Of a stretch of DNA of 64,000 bases, positions 58,621 to 64,000 are shown in pieces. Below the pieces are notes generated by a model. The model searched no databases and was not told the origin of the DNA. It was given only the letters and a program-made list of their open reading frames with translations. Each line of letters starts with the position of its first letter. The first letter of the stretch is position 1. The position numbers were made by a program, and so were the translations under genes. The stretch spans positions 60,112-124,111 of the forward strand of contig NZ_JAGSOV010000006.1 in the NCBI RefSeq assembly GCF_023898865.1, read 5' to 3'. This DNA is from Pseudonocardia humida. Lineage in GTDB: Bacteria; Actinomycetota; Actinomycetes; Mycobacteriales; Pseudonocardiaceae.

Positions 58621-58635
58621 GGGTCTTTCGGCCGT
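58621..58635 (+). promoter_or_regulatory. DosR-like box upstream of Acg-like nitroreductase (tentative)
   Basis: GGGTCTTTCGGCCGT, 70 bases before the nitroreductase ATG, resembles the GGGwC-N4-GkCC dyad bound by DosR/DevR-type NarL regulators in front of Acg-family genes in other actinobacteria. One position of the right half departs from the expected CCC. It is a single short match and needs support from other sites. Confidence 0.3.
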
Positions 58636-58704
58636 ACCCGGGCACCGCGCCCGCACGGCACCCTCGACGTCGACAGGGAACGCCGAGCACCCGGGACGGA
58701 CGAC

Positions 58705-59610
58705 ATGGACGAGGCACCGACCGCACTCGGCCTGACCCCGGCGCAGACGGCCGACGTGCTCGCCGCCGCGGGCCGGGCGCCGTCGCCGGGCAACTCCCAG
58801 CCGTGGCGCTTCCGGGTCGAGCCGGGCGCGATCACGCTGCTGGCCGACCGCGGGCGCCGCATGCCCGCGACCGACCCCGACGACCGCGAGCTGCGGCTGG
58901 CCTGCGGCGCCGCGCTCTACACGCTGCGCCTCGCGCTGCACGGCCACGGGGTGCGCCCGCTGGTCACGGTGCTGCCCGACCGCGGCCGACCGGACGTCAT
59001 CGCGGTCGTGCGCCACGGCGGGCACCGGCCGGCCACGCCCGGCGAGCGCCGGCTGATCGAGGCCGTGCGGCGTCGGCGCACCGACCCGCACCCGTTCGCC
59101 GACACCCCGGTGACCGCCCCCGAGCAGTACGCGCTGCGCCGGGCCGCGCAGGACGAGGGGGCGTGGTTGCAGGTCCTCGACGGTGCGGCCGAGCGGCGCA
59201 GCGTGCGGGGGCTGGCCGCCGCGGCCCGGCACGAGCAGCTCGCCGGGGCACCGGACGACGCGTGGGCCCGGCGCGACGTCAGCGGCGCCGGTCCCGCCGA
59301 GGGCCACCAGAGCGAGCCGCTGCTCGCGGTGCTCACGGCGCACCTGAGCGGGCACGCCGCGGACGTGCAGGCCGGGCAGGCCCTGCAGAAGGTCCTGCTG
59401 ACCGCCACCGCCGAGGGGCTGAGCGCGTCGTTGCTGTCCCAGGTCGTCGAGGTCGCGCGGACCCGCGAACGCCTGCGCAGGCTGGTGCACGGCACCCGCG
59501 CGCCGCACGCGGTGCTGCGGATCGGTCGGGGGTGGCCGGTCGTGGCGACGCCGCGGCGCCCGGTCGCCGACCTCATCGCCTCCGGGCCGGAACCCGCCGC
59601 CGCGGGGTGA
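58705..59610 (+). CDS. Acg-like nitroreductase-family protein
   Basis: A 301-residue flavoprotein of the Acg (Rv2032-like) group: two nitroreductase lobes in one chain. Evidence is AGRAPSPGNSQPWRFRVEPG (FMN-binding Ser-x-x-N-x-QPW), DPDDRELRLACGAALYTLRLAL, RRRTDPHPFAD and a C-terminal GQALQKVLLTATAEGLSASLLSQVVE with VLRIGRGWPV. In mycobacteria such proteins belong to the dormancy regulon and are thought to sequester flavin. ATG 58705 (MDEAPTALGLTPAQ) is chosen over upstream frame without homology. Confidence 0.85.
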   Translation: MDEAPTALGLTPAQTADVLAAAGRAPSPGNSQPWRFRVEPGAITLLADRGRRMPATDPDDRELRLACGAALYTLRLALHGHGVRPLVTVLPDRGRPDVIAVVRHGGHRPATPGERRLIEAVRRRRTDPHPFADTPVTAPEQYALRRAAQDEGAWLQVLDGAAERRSVRGLAAAARHEQLAGAPDDAWARRDVSGAGPAEGHQSEPLLAVLTAHLSGHAADVQAGQALQKVLLTATAEGLSASLLSQVVEVARTRERLRRLVHGTRAPHAVLRIGRGWPVVATPRRPVADLIASGPEPAAAG

Positions 59611-59643
59611 GCGCCGCCCGCGCCCGGGACGTCCCGCGCGGGC

Positions 59644-60540
59644 TCAGCGGCTCGGGTCGGCCAGGTCGTGCGGCCCGGCGGCCGGGTACCCGGCCGCGGC
59701 CCGGACCGCCTTGCCCCAGGGCAGCAGGACGTCGAGCAGGTCCGGGAGGTCGTCGCCGAGCGCCCGCACGATCGGGGCGCACATCCGGTCGGTGGCCACC
59801 TCGACGGCCTCGCGCTCGTCGCGGCCGAGCTCGGTGAGCGTCCCGTCAGCGAGCAGCCCGCGCGCCACCAGCCGCTCCTCCGCGGCCTCGAGCTGCTCTG
59901 GCGTCCACGCGCGCGTGCGCACGTAGGTGCGCAGCGGCAGGCCCCAGTAGGCCTCGGTGAGCAGCCCGATCTCGGTGGCGTCGAACCCGGCCGACGTCCA
60001 GGCCGCGATGTGGGCGTCGCCGCGGAACTCGCGCAGCAGGTCGGCCAGCCGCCACACGTCGCCCAGCGGGTCGCCCGGGAGCCCCAGCGCGAGCAGGCCG
60101 GCGAACAGCGCCTTGCCCTCCGGGCGCAGCGGCTCGACGGCCCGCTGCAGCAGCGTGCGGGCCCGCTCCAGCCCCTCCGGCCGCTCCCCCAGTATCCGCG
60201 CGAGCTGCGCCGTGCCCGCCCGGGTGCGGGCCGCGCAGATGGTCGCGGCGTCGGTGATCGACCAGCCGTGCGCGACGGCGGGCACGACGGCCTGCGGGTT
60301 GAACACGCCGAAGGCCGCCGCGACGACCTCCCCCGGCACCTGCCCGAGCACCGAGCCCCGGCTGGTGAAGTAGGCCGGGCCGTCCGGGGCCTGGACGCCC
60401 CGGGTCGAGCGGGGGCTGCCCGCGAAGCCGAGTCCGGCGTAGGCCTCGTGGGCCTCCCGGGCGAAGTACACCTGCCCGGCGACCGGTTCCAGGGCTCCGG
60501 CGAGCTGCCTCGCGGACGGGGCTGTCGACGTCGACGGCAC
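59644..60540 (-). CDS. SCO6745-like helical protein
   Basis: A ~298-residue, mainly helical cytoplasmic protein of the SCO6745 type: LEPVAGQVYFAREAHEAYAGLG near the start, AYFTSRGSVLGQVPGEVVAAAFGVFNP, a long segment RPEGKALFAGLLALGLPGDPLGDVWRLADLLRE, and HIAAWTSAGFDATEIGLLTEAYWGLP. The last third has a winged-helix look (LEAAEERLVARGLLADGTLTELGRDER). The function of the family is unknown. I prefer GTG 60540, preceded by GGAGGTG; ATG 60588 is the longer alternative. Confidence 0.7.
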   Translation of the reverse strand: MPSTSTAPSARQLAGALEPVAGQVYFAREAHEAYAGLGFAGSPRSTRGVQAPDGPAYFTSRGSVLGQVPGEVVAAAFGVFNPQAVVPAVAHGWSITDAATICAARTRAGTAQLARILGERPEGLERARTLLQRAVEPLRPEGKALFAGLLALGLPGDPLGDVWRLADLLREFRGDAHIAAWTSAGFDATEIGLLTEAYWGLPLRTYVRTRAWTPEQLEAAEERLVARGLLADGTLTELGRDEREAVEVATDRMCAPIVRALGDDLPDLLDVLLPWGKAVRAAAGYPAAGPHDLADPSR

Positions 60541-60615
60541 GACCACCTCCACACCTGCATCGGGTGAGAATGGGAATCGCGCCACCATAACAAACGTTCA
60601 GTAGCCTCCCGGGGA

Positions 60616-61140
60616 TCAGACGGGGGCCGTGGGCGTGGAGACGCCCACACCGCTGCGGGTGTCGGCGCCGTAGCGCGCCACCTCGGCCTCCAGGTCGAGC
60701 CGCACACCCCGGCGCGAGCGGCCCTCGATCGCCGCGTCGTCCAGCAGCTCGGCCGGCACCAGCCAGGCCACCTCGAACTCCAGGCCGTCCGGGTCGCGGG
60801 CGTAGAGGCTCTTGGTGGTGCCGTGGTCGGTGGCCCCGACCAGCGCACCCGCCCCGTCCAGGACGGCGGCCAGCTCCACCAGCTCGCCGAGCGTGCCGAT
60901 CTCCCACCCCAGGTGGTAGAGCCCGACCGTGCTGGTGCCCGCCGACGAGTCGGCCAGCCCCGCCCCCAGCGCGAACAGCCCGATGTCGTGGTCGTTGGTC
61001 GAGTCCGGCGCCTGCAGGAACGCCGCGCTGCCCGGGCGCGCCATGACGACCCGGAAGCCCAGCAGGTCGCGGTAGAAGGCCACGGAGCGGTCGATGTCGC
61101 GCACGTAGAGCACGGCGTGGTTGAGCCGGTGGATGCCCAC
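60616..61140 (-). CDS. VOC-family protein, extradiol-dioxygenase-like
   Basis: A 174-residue VOC protein: HRLNHAVLYVRDIDRSVAFYRDLLGF, DHDIGLFALG, GLYHLGWEIGTLGEL and SLYARDPDGLEFEVAWLVP. Metal ligands are likely His8, the His in LYHLGWE and the Glu in GLEFEVAW, all in place for a type I extradiol-like or glyoxalase fold. GTG 61140 begins VGIHRLN. It lies 11 bases after the Rieske oxygenase gene on the same strand, suggesting joint use in an aromatic or cyclic-compound pathway. Confidence 0.8.
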   Translation of the reverse strand: MGIHRLNHAVLYVRDIDRSVAFYRDLLGFRVVMARPGSAAFLQAPDSTNDHDIGLFALGAGLADSSAGTSTVGLYHLGWEIGTLGELVELAAVLDGAGALVGATDHGTTKSLYARDPDGLEFEVAWLVPAELLDDAAIEGRSRRGVRLDLEAEVARYGADTRSGVGVSTPTAPV

Positions 61141-61151
61141 GGTCGCGGCCC

Positions 61152-62519
61152 TCAGTCGCCCGCGACCGGGTGCCGCTCCGCGACCAGCGACTGCAGCGCC
61201 TCCTGGACGGCGGGATCGTCGTCGGTGCCCAGGTAGCGCCAGTCCTCGCCCTCCTCCAGCGTCTTGTCGGCGGCCCGGATGGTGGTGAAGTCGCGGCCCT
61301 CGTCGGCCAGCGCGGGCGGGGGCGTGCCGTCGGCGGCCAGCGCCTTGGCCGCGCCGATCAGCAGCCGCCGCATCCGGATCACGGCCTTGTCCAGCTGGCC
61401 GAGCTGCTCGGTGCTGCGGTCGTAGATCGGCCCCATCGACTCGGTGACCATCATGTCCTGGCTGACGAAGTCCGACACCCCGGTGAAGGTCTCGGTGCGC
61501 TGGACCTCGCGGTCGATGAGGTAGTCGTTGGCCGCGACGTGGGTGCGCGGGGTGATGCCGCCGGTGCGCCGGGTGAAGGCGGTGTCGTAGGGGCTGGCAT
61601 CGAACAGCGGCGCCCCGCCGTAGCCCTGCGGGTTGGCCTGCACCTGGGCGTCGAAGTTGTAGCGCCAGCAGTTGTGGTCGTCGATCGGCACGACCATCAG
61701 GTGCCGGGTGTTGTACGGGATCGCGGCGATGATCGTGCTGTAGGGCGCGACGTACTCGGTGATCCGGACGTTGGTGTGCCCGTTGGGGGTCGTGCGCAGC
61801 CCGCCGTAGCGGAAGCCGTACCAGGTGTTCTCGACCTCGATGCGGGGCGCGCGGTCGTGCATCCAGTACTTCCAGGTCATCCGGTTCGACGGGTAGCCGG
61901 GCTTGTCGGTGCCGTCGTCGGCGATGTCGGCGGCCGCGCTCCAGGCGTGCAGCCAGGAGATGTGGGCGGTGTCGAGGTTGCCCTCCATGGTCTGGATCCA
62001 GTTGCACGTGGTGTGCAGCTTGGTCGCCACGACCTTGTCCGCGGGCAGCGTCTCGGTGCCGAAGTCGCGGAACGGCGTCATCGTCTCGGCGGGGCCCATG
62101 TAGGTCCACACGATCCCGCCCGACTCGTGCACCGGGTACGCCTTGGCCCGCACCCGGTCCTTGAAGGTGCTCGTCGCCGGCTCCGAGGGCATGTCGATGC
62201 ACGCGCCGTCGGCGTCGAACTGCCACCCGTGGTACGGGCACCGCAGCCCGCAGGTGCCGTCCGGGCCGGCCTCGTTGCGGCCGAAGTACAGCGACGCGCC
62301 GCGGTGCGGGCAGTTCTCCTGGATCAGGCCCACGCGGCCGGTGGTGTCGCGGAACGCGACCAGGTCCTCCCCCAGCAGGCGGACCCGGACCGGGTCTCCG
62401 CCCGGGACCGGCACCTCCTCGCCGAGCAGGGCCGGGGTCCAGTAGCGGCGCAGCACCTCCCCCATCGGGGTGCCCGGTCCGACCCGGGTGAGGATCTCGT
62501 TATCGGCGTGCGACAGCAT
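61152..62519 (-). CDS. Rieske non-heme iron oxygenase, large subunit
   Basis: A 455-residue oxygenase. Rieske [2Fe-2S] ligands: Cys70 and His72 in ENCPHRGASL, Cys94 and His97 in LRCPYHGWQF. The mononuclear iron motif is MEGNLDTAHISWLH (about 179-191) with two His; the third ligand Asp lies in the C-terminal half. The overall size and the RVKAYPVHE-like stretch fit the phthalate 4,5-dioxygenase/vanillate demethylase-related group that hydroxylates or demethylates aromatic or N-methyl substrates. A reductase is not nearby. ATG 62519 follows GAGGAGGCCG. Confidence 0.9.
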   Translation of the reverse strand: MLSHADNEILTRVGPGTPMGEVLRRYWTPALLGEEVPVPGGDPVRVRLLGEDLVAFRDTTGRVGLIQENCPHRGASLYFGRNEAGPDGTCGLRCPYHGWQFDADGACIDMPSEPATSTFKDRVRAKAYPVHESGGIVWTYMGPAETMTPFRDFGTETLPADKVVATKLHTTCNWIQTMEGNLDTAHISWLHAWSAAADIADDGTDKPGYPSNRMTWKYWMHDRAPRIEVENTWYGFRYGGLRTTPNGHTNVRITEYVAPYSTIIAAIPYNTRHLMVVPIDDHNCWRYNFDAQVQANPQGYGGAPLFDASPYDTAFTRRTGGITPRTHVAANDYLIDREVQRTETFTGVSDFVSQDMMVTESMGPIYDRSTEQLGQLDKAVIRMRRLLIGAAKALAADGTPPPALADEGRDFTTIRAADKTLEEGEDWRYLGTDDDPAVQEALQSLVAERHPVAGD

Positions 62520-62700
62520 CGTCGGCCTCCTCGTGGCGCGCGGCGACGGCGAACGGGTTCTCGGGTGTTCGACGGCGGTTCCGCGCTCGATCCGGGATCG
62601 ACGGTAGACGATCGTGGCGAGGCCCCCGCACCGTTGATGACCGACTATCCGCCACGCGAATGGGCGACTGAGGTGAGGCGTACCTACCGCGGGCGCGTGC

Positions 62701-63138
62701 CTACTCGAAGGCGTAGCGCTGCACGGACTCCGGGTGCAGGACGACGCGGACCAGCTCGCCGTCCAGGATCGCGGCGAGCTCGGCGGCCCGCTTCGGGTCG
62801 TCGAGGTCCCAGTAGCGGGGGGCGAGGCGCGCGGCCAGCTCGTGGGCTCCGTCGGTCTCCACCGTGGTCCGACCGGCGACCGACACCCAGCGCTCGGGCT
62901 CGCCCACCGGGGCGGCGACGACGATCGAGGCGTGGGGGTCGCGGCGCAGGCGCCCCACCTTCGGCGACTCCGACGCCGAGAACAGCTGGACCGTCCCGTC
63001 CGCGGTGGCCTCGAACCACACCGGTCGGGGCTGCGGCGGCCGCGGCCCCCCGGGCACGGTCAGGAACCCGTGCAGGGGGCGGGCGAGGAACTCGAGGTCG
63101 GCCGGGGTCAGCGTGCTGGTCGCGGTGCTCATGACCAT
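62701..63138 (-). CDS. PPOX-class flavin/F420-dependent enzyme
   Basis: A 145-residue split-barrel protein like actinobacterial F420- or FMN-dependent PPOX enzymes: FLARPLHGFLTVPGGPRPPQPRPVWFEATADGTVQLFSA, SPKVGRLRRDPHASIVVAAP and ERWVSVAGRTTVETDG (only fragments quoted). The KxxxLRRDP pattern contacts flavin phosphate. ATG 63138 (MVMSTATST) or ATG 63132 can start it. It is divergent from an AraC regulator, 75 bases away, which may control it. Confidence 0.82.
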   Translation of the reverse strand: MVMSTATSTLTPADLEFLARPLHGFLTVPGGPRPPQPRPVWFEATADGTVQLFSASESPKVGRLRRDPHASIVVAAPVGEPERWVSVAGRTTVETDGAHELAARLAPRYWDLDDPKRAAELAAILDGELVRVVLHPESVQRYAFE

Positions 63139-63181
63139 GATTCAACGGCCCCGGCCCGGACGGATCCATGGTCGAGGAGCT

Positions 63182-63199
63182 CGATCGCCTGTCCGATCG
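63182..63199. promoter_or_regulatory. Paired CGATCG element in PPOX/araC divergent region
   Basis: CGATCG occurs at 63182-63187 and 63194-63199 with six bases between, in the 75-base gap between the divergent genes. Each copy is self-complementary. It is a possible operator, but six-base palindromes arise readily in this composition. Confidence 0.25.
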
Positions 63200-63213
63200 T
63201 CTAACCTCGGGCC

Positions 63214-64000
63214 GTGGACGCCTTCGGTGACCTGTTCCGCGGGGTGCGGGCCCAGGGGTCGCTGTTCGGCAGCTCGACCCTGTCCGCGCCCTGGTCGCTG
63301 CTCTTCGTGGACGGCGCCCCGCTCACGCTGTGCACCGTGCTCGAGGGGGCGGGGTGGATCGTCCCGCAGGGCCACCCGCCCGAGCACCTCGCCGCAGGCG
63401 ACACGGTGGTCGTGCGCGGTCCCGCACCGTTCTCCTTCGTCGACGAGATCGGCACCGGGGCCGAGCCGATCGAGTGCGGCGAGCACTGCGCGACGCCCGA
63501 GCAGGGCGGCACCCGGCACCGCCTCGGCTGGCACGACCCCGGCCCGGCCTCCCACTCCGACGGCGCGACGACGCTGGTCGTGGGCGCCTACCCGGTGCGG
63601 GGCGAGATCGGGCGGCGGCTGCTGGACGCGCTGCCCGACGTCCTGCGCGTCGCGCCCGGTGGCACGGCGGGCGCCGTGGGCGACCTCCTGGCCGCCGAGG
63701 TCGCCGTGGACGCCCCGGGCCAGCAGGTCGTGCTCGACCGGCTGCTGGACTGGATGCTGGTGTGCGCGCTGCGCGAGTGGTTCGACCGGCCCGACGGCGA
63801 GGCGCCCGCCTGGTACGCCGCGCACCGCGACCCGGTGGTCGGCCACGCCCTGCGGCTGCTGCACGCCGAGCCGGCGGCGCCGTGGACCGTGTCGTCGCTG
63901 GCCGAGCGGACCGGGGTGTCCCGGGCCACGCTGGCCAAGCGGTTCGCCGACCTGGTAGGCGAAACGCCCCAGACCAACCACACCCGCTGGCGCATGAACC
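63214..64000 (+). CDS. AraC-family regulator with N-terminal cupin (3' end outside window)
   Basis: At least 262 residues, open to the window edge. The N-terminal cupin (about 1-185) has the AraC-binding-like motifs of the Cupin_6 group: SSTLSAPWSLLFVDGAPLTLCTVLEG, HPPEHLAAGDTVVVRGPAPF, GEIGRRLLDALPDVLRV. The AraC helix-turn-helix begins at ~210: DPVVGHALRLLHAEPAAPWTVSSLAERTGVSRATLAKRFADLVGETP (in parts). The piece after GETP reads QTNHTRWRMN where MAYLTRWRM is usual. Start GTG 63214 is near the divergent PPOX gene. Confidence 0.8.
   Translation, partial: MDAFGDLFRGVRAQGSLFGSSTLSAPWSLLFVDGAPLTLCTVLEGAGWIVPQGHPPEHLAAGDTVVVRGPAPFSFVDEIGTGAEPIECGEHCATPEQGGTRHRLGWHDPGPASHSDGATTLVVGAYPVRGEIGRRLLDALPDVLRVAPGGTAGAVGDLLAAEVAVDAPGQQVVLDRLLDWMLVCALREWFDRPDGEAPAWYAAHRDPVVGHALRLLHAEPAAPWTVSSLAERTGVSRATLAKRFADLVGETPQTNHTRWRMN

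Noticed and set aside
63182..63199. CGATCG pair as a firm operator.
   Set aside because: Kept only as a low-confidence feature, since such six-base palindromes are common in this base composition.

Overview
The window is very GC-rich DNA, with almost every third codon position G or C, many GTG starts, dense overlapping genes and long open frames on the antisense strands. The families present point to a soil actinobacterium of the Pseudonocardia/Amycolatopsis kind: luciferase-like flavin oxidoreductases, an SCO6745-like protein, an LppA-like protein, DUF1023, an EspC-like protein, paired acyl-CoA dehydrogenases and a MetV-MetF fusion. The genus is inferred from gene content only. I see no rRNA, tRNA or CRISPR.

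Layout. 1-2.6 kb: tail of a luciferase-like monooxygenase, a zinc alcohol dehydrogenase and an acyl-CoA-dehydrogenase-fold enzyme. 2.6-5.7 kb: methyltransferase plus methylenetetrahydrofolate reductase, divergent from a manganese catalase. 5.7-9.4 kb: a broken PPOX flavoprotein, an erythromycin-esterase-like protein, a luciferase-like oxidoreductase and an SDR. 9.4-19.6 kb: a shikimate/quinate catabolic block. It holds a TRAP transporter, shikimate dehydrogenase, a phosphotriesterase-like hydrolase, a LacI regulator and a QsuB-type 3-dehydroshikimate dehydratase, flanked by a TetR-controlled MHS transporter. 19.5-31 kb: an aldarate (glucarate/galactarate) block. It holds two glucarate dehydratases, a talarate/galactarate dehydratase, 5-dehydro-4-deoxyglucarate dehydratase, ketoglutarate semialdehyde dehydrogenase, a tripartite tricarboxylate transporter, and LysR and GntR regulators.

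31-41 kb is mixed: a membrane Ser/Thr kinase, a lone cytochrome c oxidase subunit I, a ribbon-helix-helix two-gene module, a frameshifted SDR, a luciferase-like oxidoreductase, a pirin, an acyl-CoA synthetase, an unusual long palindrome and a tract of G/C homopolymers beside degenerate gene remnants. 41-48 kb: a MerR-like regulator with a small Cys protein, TrmO, a metallo-beta-lactamase-fold hydrolase, NAD kinase, an EspC/DUF1023/LppA-like operon, nitronate monooxygenase and an HSL-family hydrolase. 48-54.5 kb: a histidine kinase and two response regulators separated by decayed ABC-transporter and DUF4097 genes, then CBS and MarR proteins. 54.7-64 kb: an uncharacterised 291-aa protein, a pair of acyl-CoA dehydrogenases, VOC proteins, an Acg-like nitroreductase, a Rieske oxygenase, a PPOX protein and a partial AraC regulator.

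How it works together: the two central blocks turn plant-derived acids into central metabolites. Shikimate would enter by the TRAP system, be oxidised to 3-dehydroshikimate and be dehydrated to protocatechuate. Glucarate and galactarate would enter by the TTT system, be dehydrated to 5-dehydro-4-deoxyglucarate, then to 2-oxoglutarate semialdehyde, and be oxidised to 2-oxoglutarate. Candidate operators for the LacI, LysR, TetR and GntR regulators can be seen. At least six genes or remnants carry frame disruptions, several at G/C runs; they are either real decay or consensus errors.
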